This document shows positions 16,972 through 24,214 of a stretch of 64,000 nt of DNA, piece by piece. The translations under genes were made by a program, and so were the position numbers. Each line of letters opens with the position of its first letter. Within the stretch, counting starts at the first letter, position 1. The notes beneath the pieces were generated by a model that had not been told where the DNA came from, made no database searches, and worked only from the letters and a program-made list of their open reading frames with translations. Origin of the DNA: an uncultured Pseudomonadota bacterium (GTDB lineage: Bacteria; Pseudomonadota; Gammaproteobacteria; Burkholderiales; Rhodocyclaceae). Location of the stretch: positions 16,763 to 80,762 of the forward strand of contig CAMLHL010000003.1 in assembly GCA_946479855.1 (NCBI GenBank). The letters run 5' to 3'.

Positions 16972-18396
16972 TTAGGGAGTGGCGAAAAGGGCACCCAGGC
17001 GCCGCACGGCATCCTCGATTTCCGGGCTGTGCGGATTGCCGCAGTTCAGGCGCAGACAGTTGCGGTACATGCCACTCGGGGAAAACAATTCGCCCGGTAC
17101 ATAAGCCACGCTTTCGGCGATGGCCCGGTCGTAGAGACGACTGGTATCGATCTCCTCCGGCAATTCGACCCATAGCACATAGCCGCCCCGCGGCTGGGCG
17201 ATCCGGGTGGCCGCCGGAAAATAGCGGCTGACGGCCAGGCGCATCGCCTCGACCTGCCGCTCGTAGGCCCGGCGCAGGTGACGCAGGTGACGCTCGTAGG
17301 CGCCGGATTCGAGATATTCGGCCAGCACATGCTGGGTGATCGGGTTAGTGCCGCCGCTGATGATTGTTTTCTGCAACGCAATCGCCGCCTGGAAGCGACC
17401 AGCCGCGACGAAGCCGATACGCAGCGATGGCGACAGGCTCTTGGAAAACGATGCACAAAGCATGACGTTGCCCGCCTGGTCGAAGGCCTTGATCGGCCAT
17501 GGGCGCTCGTCGCCGCCGAGATGCAGGTCGCCGTAGATGTCATCCTCGATCACCGCCACGCCGCGTGCTGCGGTCAACGCGGCCAGCTGCCGTTTTTTCT
17601 CGTCGGGCATCACGCAACCGAGCGGGTTGCTACCGTTCGAGACAAGCAGGCAGGCGGCAATCCCGCCCTGGCGAGTCGCCAGTTCCAGCGCCTCGACCGA
17701 CATCCCGGTGCGCGGATCGGTCGGGATTTCCAGCGCCTTCAGCCCCAGCGTCTCGAGCAATTGCAGCATCAGGTAATAAGCCGGCGATTCGACCGCCACG
17801 GTGTCGCCGGGTTTTGTGACGGCACGCAGGCAGAGCCCGAGCGCTTCGGTGCAGGAATTGGTGATGACGATTTCTCCCGCCGCCAGCGGCCCGCCCCAGG
17901 CCAGTGAACGACGGACCAACTGGCGGACCAGCGCCGGTTCGTTGATATCGACGTGGCTACCGCTGGCGAGCAGCGCCGGATGGCGCCGGGCGACGCCGGC
18001 GTAGAGGCGGTGCAAGGCGGCCAGCGGCAGCAATTCGGGAGCCGGCAGGGCCGCCGCCAGCGGCGCGACGCCGGGCCGGGTCCCGGCCTGCAGCACGCGG
18101 ACCAGGCGCTGGGAAATATCGACCGGCATGGGCGCTTCCGGCGTCGGGCGCAGCAGCGGTTCGGCGTGCGTCGCCGCCACCCGCCGGACGAAGAAACCAG
18201 ACTGCGGCCGGGCCTCAACCAGGCCCCGGTCTTCCAGTTGGTGCAGGGCCTGAACCACGGTCGACACCGACAGTCGGCGTTCCTTGGCCAAACGCCGGAC
18301 CGAGGGGAGGCGGTCGCCATGCTGGAGCAAGCCACCGCAGATCATCCCGGCCAGTTCACCCGCCAGTTTTTCGTACCGTAATGCTTCTTCGTTCAT
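16972..18396 (-). CDS. MocR-family regulator (GntR helix-turn-helix fused to an aminotransferase fold)
   Basis: 474-residue fusion of an N-terminal GntR winged helix (GDRLPSVRRLAKERRLSVSTVVQALHQLE) and a fold-type I PLP aminotransferase domain. The PLP lysine is in CASFSKSLSPSLRIGF, and the EDDIYGDLH and NSNPLG-like segments are present. MocR proteins bind PLP or amino compounds and usually control a divergent gene by binding direct repeats. Two ACTGTAT repeats 31 bases apart lie in the spacer to the divergent DUF2917 gene. Confidence 0.9.
   Translation of the reverse strand: MNEEALRYEKLAGELAGMICGGLLQHGDRLPSVRRLAKERRLSVSTVVQALHQLEDRGLVEARPQSGFFVRRVAATHAEPLLRPTPEAPMPVDISQRLVRVLQAGTRPGVAPLAAALPAPELLPLAALHRLYAGVARRHPALLASGSHVDINEPALVRQLVRRSLAWGGPLAAGEIVITNSCTEALGLCLRAVTKPGDTVAVESPAYYLMLQLLETLGLKALEIPTDPRTGMSVEALELATRQGGIAACLLVSNGSNPLGCVMPDEKKRQLAALTAARGVAVIEDDIYGDLHLGGDERPWPIKAFDQAGNVMLCASFSKSLSPSLRIGFVAAGRFQAAIALQKTIISGGTNPITQHVLAEYLESGAYERHLRHLRRAYERQVEAMRLAVSRYFPAATRIAQPRGGYVLWVELPEEIDTSRLYDRAIAESVAYVPGELFSPSGMYRNCLRLNCGNPHSPEIEDAVRRLGALFATP
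17567..17598 (-). repeat. Dispersed GTYGACCGYAGC element in the MocR gene
   Basis: Exact core GTTGACCGCAGC (17567-17578, minus strand), with an A6 tract 14 bases upstream at 17593-17598. Confidence 0.8.
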
Positions 18397-18451
18397 GACT
18401 CACCAATACAGATCACCCAGTCGACGACCAGCACAATTAATAAAAAACCAA

Positions 18452-18489
18452 ACTGTATTGATCACAATTTCATTTCATTGTGACTGTAT
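18452..18489. promoter_or_regulatory. Operator-like repeats between MocR gene and DUF2917 gene
   Basis: Two direct copies of ACTGTAT start 31 bases apart (18452 and 18483), three helical turns. Between them is an inverted repeat TCACAAT/ATTGTGA (18462-18468 and 18477-18483). MocR regulators typically bind such direct repeats in a divergent promoter region; the assignment here is inferred. Confidence 0.55.
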
Positions 18490-18540
18490 CACCGATAACC
18501 AGCCCCCTACACTGGTCTCATCAACGATATGGAGCGCGGT

Positions 18541-18903
18541 ATGAAAATCGACCTGGGATCCGGCGAACTCTGCCTGAATCGCGGCGAACCGATTCGCCTC
18601 ACCCGGGCATCCGGGCTGCGCATCCGTTGTCTTTCCGGCACGGTCTGGATCACTGTTGCCGGCGACTCTGCCGATATTTTTCTGGAACCTGGCCAAGTCT
18701 GGCAGATCAGTGGCCCGGGTCTGGCCTTGATCGAAAGCATCGACGCCGGGCGGGTGCATCTGGAAATGTCACGGCCCGTCGGCAAAGCGGGCCAATGGCT
18801 CGCACGGCTGGCCGGAGGCGGCAGAACCTACGAAAGTGACGTTCGCCCTGACCGGTTCAGTCGAAGAGGCCTGGTTGCATCGGCAACAGGTTTTCCTGCT
18901 TGA
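18541..18903 (+). CDS. DUF2917 domain protein
   Basis: 120-residue small protein. The segment IRLTRASGLRIRCLSGTVWITVAGDSADIFLEPGQVW is the cupin-like DUF2917 core (a GTVWIT motif followed by LEPGQ). The function is unknown. It is divergent from the MocR regulator and is the likely target of it. The start at 18541 has GGAG about six bases upstream; an ATG four codons earlier overlaps that site. Its 3' end overlaps the converging small gene by 47 bases. Confidence 0.75.
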   Translation: MKIDLGSGELCLNRGEPIRLTRASGLRIRCLSGTVWITVAGDSADIFLEPGQVWQISGPGLALIESIDAGRVHLEMSRPVGKAGQWLARLAGGGRTYESDVRPDRFSRRGLVASATGFPA

Positions 18904-19069
18904 CCGTCAGCCGGACGGGAACGCCTTTCCGGCCGATGGCTTCGACCACCATGCGGCCACCGGAAGCTTCGGCGATAACCCGGACATTGCGGGCGGTCTT
19001 GCTGCTGCGGCCGCGGTAGGCGGCCACGGTACCGGCATTGGGCAGCCAGTGGGCTTTGGCTCGGGGCAT
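18857..19069 (-). CDS. Small conserved-looking hypothetical protein
   Basis: 70-residue basic protein starting MPRAKAHWLPNAG and ending LLPMQPGLFD. The chosen ATG follows GGGAG; a TTG 11 codons earlier is possible. The middle (VRVIAEASGGRMVVEAIGRKG) looks like a compact beta-rich fold. No family is recognised. It faces the 54-residue gene at 19228, and two LexA-like boxes lie in the spacer, so DNA-damage control is possible. Confidence 0.55.
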   Translation of the reverse strand: MPRAKAHWLPNAGTVAAYRGRSSKTARNVRVIAEASGGRMVVEAIGRKGVPVRLTVKQENLLPMQPGLFD

Positions 19070-19132
19070 GGCGGGCTGCTCCCTGTGTTCTGGACGTCTC
19101 AAGGCTAACTCCGATCAGGTGAAAATCGAATA

Positions 19133-19148
19133 CTGTACATCCATACAG
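19133..19148. promoter_or_regulatory. LexA box-like site 1
   Basis: CTGTACATCCATACAG fits CTGT-N8-ACAG perfectly, the same consensus as the lexA operator in this window. It lies 64 bases before the minus-strand gene and 80 bases before the plus-strand gene. Confidence 0.75.
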
Positions 19149-19180
19149 TTATCGGTTAATCTGCATTTGTCGCCACATTA

Positions 19181-19196
19181 CTGGCTATCCATACAG
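19181..19196. promoter_or_regulatory. LexA box-like site 2
   Basis: CTGGCTATCCATACAG differs from CTGT-N8-ACAG by one base and shares ATCCATACAGTTATC-like flanks with site 1, 48 bases away. It lies 32 bases before the 54-residue gene. Confidence 0.6.
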
Positions 19197-19227
19197 TTAT
19201 CAACCACCTTTACCGGAGGTCATCATC

Positions 19228-19392
19228 ATGGAACGCATTCAGAAACTTTTCGAACTGCTGGCCGGCATTTCCGCCGAAGAAGATGCCCGCCTGGCTCGCG
19301 CCAAAGCGATCTTCGAGTACCAGCCGCATGATGTTGCGGTCCTGCAGATTCCCGCCTGCTGGCGCCGCAAGCAGCGCATCGGCCAGCATTGA
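19228..19392 (+). CDS. 54-residue hypothetical protein, possibly SOS-controlled
   Basis: A short frame with a perfect GGAGGT seven bases before its ATG. The protein starts MERIQKLFELLAGISAEEDA, then forms a charged helix (RLARAKAIFEYQPHDVAVLQ) and ends in a basic CWRRKQRIGQH tail. It has no signal peptide or membrane segment and I recognise no family. Two LexA-like boxes directly upstream suggest induction by DNA damage. Confidence 0.65.
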   Translation: MERIQKLFELLAGISAEEDARLARAKAIFEYQPHDVAVLQIPACWRRKQRIGQH

Positions 19393-19414
19393 AAAAGGCG
19401 GCCGTAGCCGCCTT
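19392..19414 (-). terminator. Terminator of the rhodanese gene
   Basis: Arms AAGGCGGC and GCCGCCTT (19395-19402 and 19407-19414) with a four-base loop. On the minus strand it is followed by a U run, so it serves the gene ending at 19441. Confidence 0.8.
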
Positions 19415-19440
19415 GGCAATGCCGCCCGAACAAACGAGGC

Positions 19441-20007
19441 TCAGAACTCGTCCTTGACCACCGGGAAGCCAAGCGCATCCCAATCCAGCATGCCGCCGCG
19501 GTAGTAATAAATCCGGTCCGCCGGGAAACCGTCGCGCACCATGGCATTGATCGCCGTCGGGCTTTGCGGACAAACCGGGCCATTGCAGAAGGCGTAAACC
19601 TTCTTCGCCTTGCTGCAATCCCACTTGCCGGCGTTCTTGGCGCACCCCAACTCGTCCAGGCGGCCGGCAACCAGCGTATAGGGGATATGGTAGGAATTGG
19701 GGATGGTGCCCTTGATGCGATCATCAGGCTCGCGCATGTCAACAATCATGGCCTCCTGGTCGTTCATTGCCTGCAGCAATTCGATCTCGGTGACCGGATG
19801 CACCCCGGCCACCGGGATCAGTGGTTGCAGCCAGCCCTTGTTCTTGGCGCATGGCGTCATCGTGCGGGTGATGACGAACGGGCCATTCTTGGTTTTCACG
19901 ACGAACTGCTTGTCCTCGCCTATGATGCGCAGCAACTCCCTCTCTTCTGCAGCAACCCCGAGCGCCAGCGTGACCAGGCCGATGGCCAGCAATAATCTCC
20001 TGAACAT
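19441..20007 (-). CDS. Periplasmic rhodanese-like protein
   Basis: 188-residue exported protein. An N-terminal signal peptide (FRRLLLAIGLVTLALGVAA) is followed by a rhodanese domain with the landmark IVDMREPDDRIKGTIPNSYHIPY and the active-site loop CNGPVCPQSP, with Cys141 as the probable catalytic residue. Rhodaneses carry persulfide sulfur; the acceptor is unknown. Further cysteines (53, 122, 131, 146) could form disulfides in the periplasm. It is monocistronic with its own terminator. Confidence 0.85.
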   Translation of the reverse strand: MFRRLLLAIGLVTLALGVAAEERELLRIIGEDKQFVVKTKNGPFVITRTMTPCAKNKGWLQPLIPVAGVHPVTEIELLQAMNDQEAMIVDMREPDDRIKGTIPNSYHIPYTLVAGRLDELGCAKNAGKWDCSKAKKVYAFCNGPVCPQSPTAINAMVRDGFPADRIYYYRGGMLDWDALGFPVVKDEF

Positions 20008-20177
20008 GTATTTCCTCCTCTGTTATTTAAATAATTTCACACGGCTAAATTAGCGTGTAAGCATATGTTAATTTAATGATCTTATTTTCACCAGAGTTCA
20101 TTCTTGCGCGGCTCGCCGGACCATAGTCCGGAGCGCCCCCCCGGAGGGCAGCGCCAGCGGCGCAAGCGCTCATGTGA

Positions 20178-20208
20178 TTTTTTGCCATTTTCCCCGGTCG
20201 ACCGCAAA
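20178..20208 (+). repeat. Dispersed element, intergenic copy before the macrodomain gene
   Basis: Core GTCGACCGCAAA (two mismatches). Both A/T tracts are present: T6 at 20178-20183, 13 bases before the core, and T4 at 20188-20191. Confidence 0.65.
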
Positions 20209-20300
20209 ATCCGGGTATCGAGGTCAAATGGGCGACTGCCGGCGCGAAAACCGCATTCATCCTCCAGAAAATTCCTTACCATCCTGCCAACCTCTGCACC

Positions 20301-20858
20301 ATGAGGACCGCCCTGCACCATTTCCTGAACGGCCGCGTCCGGCTCTACGTCGGCGACCTGACCGATCACGCCGTCGATGCCATCGTCAATGCTGCCAACC
20401 GCAGCCTGCTCGGTGGCGGCGGGGTCGATGGCGCCATCCACCAGCGCGGCGGCCCGGCCATCCTCGAAGCCTGCCGCGCCTTGCGCCATGATCTCTGGCC
20501 CGGCGGCCTGCCGACCGGGAAGGTGGCAATCACCCTCGGCGGCGAACTCCCTGCCCGCCATGTCATCCACACCGTCGGCCCGATCTACGGGCAACACGGC
20601 GGCGCCGAAGCCACCCTGCTCGCCGACTGCTATCGCAACGCTATCGAACTGGCCATCAGCCTCGATCTGAAAACCATTGCCTTCCCGGCCATTTCCACCG
20701 GTGTCTACGGCTACCCGCCGGCACAGGCTGCGCCAGTCGTCTCGCGAACGCTGAGTGAAGTGCTCGCAGCAAACGCTACGGTCGACCACGTCAGACTGGT
20801 GTTTTTCAACACGGCGCAGATGGCAATTTTTGTCGCCCACCAACAATTCAGCCCCTGA
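20301..20858 (+). CDS. Macrodomain protein (O-acetyl-ADP-ribose deacetylase type)
   Basis: 185-residue protein made of one macrodomain, which binds ADP-ribose and in the YmdB/MacroD group removes O-acetyl or ADP-ribosyl groups. Signature sequences are VDAIVNAANRSLLGGGGVDGAIH and AFPAISTGVYGYP, both parts of the ADP-ribose pocket. Length is normal for the stand-alone family. Substrate and role (stress, RNA or protein ADP-ribose) are not evident from the context. Confidence 0.92.
   Translation: MRTALHHFLNGRVRLYVGDLTDHAVDAIVNAANRSLLGGGGVDGAIHQRGGPAILEACRALRHDLWPGGLPTGKVAITLGGELPARHVIHTVGPIYGQHGGAEATLLADCYRNAIELAISLDLKTIAFPAISTGVYGYPPAQAAPVVSRTLSEVLAANATVDHVRLVFFNTAQMAIFVAHQQFSP
20775..20806 (-). 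repeat. Dispersed GTYGACCGYAGC element in the macrodomain gene
   Basis: Exact core GTCGACCGTAGC (20775-20786, minus strand), with an A5 tract 15 bases upstream at 20802-20806. Confidence 0.8.
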
Positions 20859-20963
20859 ACCGCCCGCCCCCCCTTGCCGATAAACGCCCCTGCGGCATAA
20901 TTCAGCCTTCGGCAAGAAGCGGCGCCCAAGCCGCCAGCCATCAACCACCCGGAGAAACAGTCC

Positions 20964-21311
20964 ATGAAGCGTATCGATATCGATGGCGCCATACGCTTGC
21001 ATACCCAATGGCGACGCCAGTTCCTCAACGCCTTTGCCGGCGGCAACTATGCCGACATGCCCCTTTCCGAACATCGTGGCTGCACGCTTGCCGAGGCCCT
21101 GCGAGAAGCCGGAGGAACGGCGGTCGATGGCGCCGAGTACAAGCAGCTGATCGCCATCCACGACCGTTTCCATGCCTTGGCCAACGAGATCGTCGATCTC
21201 AGCAACAACGGCCTGGGCGACTCCGCTGACCTGCTGCTGCCTGAACTCAACGAAGCTTCGCACCAGCTCGTCGGCCAGCTCGACAAGTTACGGACATACC
21301 GGGACCGCTGA
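20964..21311 (+). CDS. Free-standing CZB (chemoreceptor zinc-binding) domain protein
   Basis: 115-residue helical protein with the spacing of a CZB domain and nothing else: His13 (LHTQWRRQFL), Cys40 (HRGCTLAEAL), His66 and His70 (HDRFHALANEI). These residues would bind one zinc ion. It has no methyl-accepting, GGDEF or membrane part, so it may act as a free zinc or redox sensor or as a partner of another protein. It probably forms one unit with the terminator at 21367. Confidence 0.8.
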   Translation: MKRIDIDGAIRLHTQWRRQFLNAFAGGNYADMPLSEHRGCTLAEALREAGGTAVDGAEYKQLIAIHDRFHALANEIVDLSNNGLGDSADLLLPELNEASHQLVGQLDKLRTYRDR

Positions 21312-21366
21312 TCCGCCGGTTACCGGAAGGATTCAGCAGGATGACGGCCGGCTGGCCTAAAAATCA

Positions 21367-21394
21367 AAAATGGCGCAGAAACCTGCGCCATTTT
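21367..21394. terminator. Bidirectional terminator between the CZB and ClpP-like genes
   Basis: Twelve-base arms AAAATGGCGCAG and CTGCGCCATTTT with a four-base loop, A/T runs on both sides, between converging genes. Confidence 0.92.
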
Positions 21395-21441
21395 TTCGAT
21401 CACCGCTGATACCGGCGCATCCGGCATCAAGCTGGCCGCCG

Positions 21442-22065
21442 TCAGGCCGCCGATTTCGCAGGTTTCTTCCGCCGCCCTGCCGTCTTGGCCCGTTGCAAGC
21501 GCAACAGGCGACGGCGAATTTCGTCGGAATCCATCCAGACATCGGAGCCTTTCAGGATATTGGCGATCTCGGCCTCCGAAAGGAAAGGCGAGCACAATCG
21601 GCTCATCACCTTCTCGAACCAGTTGCCGATCGCCGCCGCCTCGGCCTGCTGTTCATTGCCTTTGCCGGAGAATATTCCCGAATAGATATGGAACATCAGC
21701 TGGCAATTGTCGTGCACGATCAATTCATCGCCACTCAGGAAGATCAGCGCCGCCATCGAATAGGCGCGCGCTTCGAGAATGGTGACCACCCGCGCATTGG
21801 AGGCGAGGATGTTATTGATGATCTGCAGGCCGGTATTGAAATCGCCACCGGAAGAATTGAGATGGAGATAGACCAGATCCGTGTCACTGGCTGAACGCAG
21901 GGTGTAAAACAACTCCGTGTAATACTGCGGCTCGCAGATTTCGCCACACAGGTAGTAAGCGACTTGGCGGACCGGCAACTGCTGTTCATAGCGAATCAAG
22001 CCACGAAACGGCCCCCCTTCCTCGGTCAGCCGGTCATCATCCTGAGCGGGAGAGTATCTGATCAT
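21442..22065 (-). CDS. ClpP-like serine protease
   Basis: 207-residue member of the ClpP/crotonase-fold protease family but distinct from housekeeping ClpP. The catalytic Ser103 is in EARAYSMAALIFL and His126 in QLMFHIYSG. LHLNSSGGDFNTGLQI matches the oxyanion-hole strand, and GSDVWMDSDEI is typical of the C-terminal region. The start at 22065 has AAGGAGC just upstream. No Clp ATPase is encoded nearby. A membrane TIR protein gene lies 202 bases upstream on the same strand; whether they are linked is unclear. Confidence 0.82.
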   Translation of the reverse strand: MIRYSPAQDDDRLTEEGGPFRGLIRYEQQLPVRQVAYYLCGEICEPQYYTELFYTLRSASDTDLVYLHLNSSGGDFNTGLQIINNILASNARVVTILEARAYSMAALIFLSGDELIVHDNCQLMFHIYSGIFSGKGNEQQAEAAAIGNWFEKVMSRLCSPFLSEAEIANILKGSDVWMDSDEIRRRLLRLQRAKTAGRRKKPAKSAA

Positions 22066-22267
22066 GATCGCTCCTTGGCATTTTGTTTTGTTCATTATGA
22101 ACCGGGCCTCAATCGGCGACCACAACAAATTATGCGCCACGCCATATGGCGCAGCCGGTTCCGGCGCACGCCCACCGTTCGCCCCCGGCCAACAGGACAC
22201 CGGCCGATGACCCAAAAACCAAGCACCATCCCAGCACCCATCACAGGGCAGGCAGCCTTAAGCCGAC

Positions 22268-24019
22268 CTAAGGCGTACGGTGAGCGACCAGTTCAAAGAT
22301 ATCCCTTTCACCTTCGCTGTTGTCGGCGGAGGTGATGCTGCGTTGCATTCGGACATAACGCTTGATCTGGGGGGCATACCAGATGAGGTAATGAACCCGC
22401 ACCGGTTCGATCTGCGCCTGGGCGATCGAACCGGTACGCCGCCGACTGCTCCAGACCTCGATCTTGAAGGCGCTGAAGGTACCGGCGGGCACGCTCACGG
22501 ATTCCTGGCCGATCACCTCGGCCTTGGAATACCACTGCGTCCATTGCGGATCGAAATCCGGTGTCGGAAAGCCGCTGAGCGAGTCCTGCTGCGCCAAGGC
22601 AACGTAAGCGCCAAAATATGGACTGAACTCCGGCCCGATCGCATTCCAGACGATGAAATCGGGTTTGTTGCCACGGGCCCGGCGTATCTCCGCAGCGCTC
22701 TCCGGCTCGATCACGCGCAACTCCTCGGTAACCAGGCTGTCAGCCACCGATTGCGCAACGACCTCGAAACGCCGTTTCGGGCTGGTCGGCCACTTCCCCG
22801 ACGAACGGTAAACCCAGCGCTCGCCCTTAACCGGCAAGTTTGAGGCGAACGTAGGAGCGGGGCCTGCTGCCGATGCCGCAACGCTGGCCAGCGCCTCGGG
22901 CGGACGGGCGGTTCCCGCCAGCCGGGGCGCCACCGTCAGCGTCTTGCGGGCGATTTTTTTGCCGTTGCGGGCGGTGAGCGTGAATGTCGTCGCAGCCTCG
23001 ATTTTGACGTCGATACAATCATCGGCGACGCTCCCCAGTTCGCCCGGACGCGGCGTCAGGAGCAGGCTTTCGGCATGACTGACCCGGTAGCACAGGCGAA
23101 CGCGCGAAGCCGTCACCTCGGCCTTGAATTCACGAATCAACGGCGGGCGTTCTGCGACGGGTCCGGCTTCCGGCTGGATTGTTGCGGCCGGTTGGGCAGC
23201 GGGCGGCGACGGCTTATCAGCAAGCGCTGGCTTGCCAACGTCTTTGGCTCCCTGGCCGGAGAGCGGCGGGATCGCGGCCTGGCCAGCCGGCGGGGCAGCG
23301 ACAATGGCAGGCTTGGGGGCCTGGGCAAGCTTGCTGACCGGGTTTTTTTCACTGTCGATAGCGGGTTTTCGAGCACCGAGGCTGACCCACAATCCGATGC
23401 CGGCGAAGACAAGCGCCGCAAGGCCAAGTGGCAAGAGCCAACGTGCAGCCTTGCCATCAGTCACGGCGCCGACGTTTTCCTTGCCGCTGGCTGAGGCGCC
23501 ATCGGCAGCGGAATTGCTGCTCGTGGGCGGGGGCTTCGCGGCAGATGGACCGGATGGAATGTCCAGGATGCCTTCCAGCGTGCGGATCAGTTCCCCGGTC
23601 GAGGCTTCCCATTGCTTGTGGTTGATTTCGATCGCCTGCCGCCGGGTCAGGGGTTTGAGCGCTTCGGGCAGGTCAGCCGCCTGCGGCATGACGGCGCCAC
23701 CAACCAGCACTGGCACGACGCGTATTCCGCGCTGCAGGGCGGCACCGGTTTCCAGCCGGATGAAATCGTTGGGATCATCCAGCCGGCGCCGTCCGGCCGC
23801 GTCGGTAGCGGTGGTCCATTCATCGCCGATGACGGCGATCAGCACACGGCAGGACGCCACGGCCTCCTCGATGGCGACTACGAAATCGAGACCGGGCTCG
23901 ATCCCCTCGACATCCATGAACACCCGCTCGGCACCGAAGTGGGCAACCAGACGGTCATACAGGCGCCCGGCATACCCCGCCGAATCGTCCCGTCGATAGC
24001 TGATGAATATGCCGTCCAT
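22268..24019 (-). CDS. Membrane-anchored TIR-domain protein
   Basis: 583-residue protein. Residues 1-150 form a TIR domain of the bacterial TIR_2 type (IFISYRRDDSAGYAGRLYDRL, FMDVEGIEPG), with Glu90 in RLETGAAL at the position of the catalytic glutamate of NAD-cleaving TIR domains. A single transmembrane helix (193-214) follows, then a Pro/Ala-rich linker, and a C-terminal part with no recognised domain that would lie outside the cytoplasm. The start at 24019 is chosen because the TIR fold begins there; 40 extra codons upstream do not look like protein. TIR proteins can act in defence or signalling; the role here is unknown. Confidence 0.8.
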   Translation of the reverse strand: MDGIFISYRRDDSAGYAGRLYDRLVAHFGAERVFMDVEGIEPGLDFVVAIEEAVASCRVLIAVIGDEWTTATDAAGRRRLDDPNDFIRLETGAALQRGIRVVPVLVGGAVMPQAADLPEALKPLTRRQAIEINHKQWEASTGELIRTLEGILDIPSGPSAAKPPPTSSNSAADGASASGKENVGAVTDGKAARWLLPLGLAALVFAGIGLWVSLGARKPAIDSEKNPVSKLAQAPKPAIVAAPPAGQAAIPPLSGQGAKDVGKPALADKPSPPAAQPAATIQPEAGPVAERPPLIREFKAEVTASRVRLCYRVSHAESLLLTPRPGELGSVADDCIDVKIEAATTFTLTARNGKKIARKTLTVAPRLAGTARPPEALASVAASAAGPAPTFASNLPVKGERWVYRSSGKWPTSPKRRFEVVAQSVADSLVTEELRVIEPESAAEIRRARGNKPDFIVWNAIGPEFSPYFGAYVALAQQDSLSGFPTPDFDPQWTQWYSKAEVIGQESVSVPAGTFSAFKIEVWSSRRRTGSIAQAQIEPVRVHYLIWYAPQIKRYVRMQRSITSADNSEGERDIFELVAHRTP

Positions 24020-24214
24020 GCCAGACCGCCCCCTTTTCACCACCGGCAGCCGAACCCGCTCCATGTAGAAGCGATGGCACCTGTCGGCCTTCATCAGGCA
24101 CACCCGGCGGAGCGCAATCGCCGCCCGCGCCAGGTGCAAGCTGATGAACTAATGTACAGAGGACGAAAATGCGGCCCGGAAGTTCCCGGGTTTATGCAAA
24201 CGGCGTCTTGCCGA

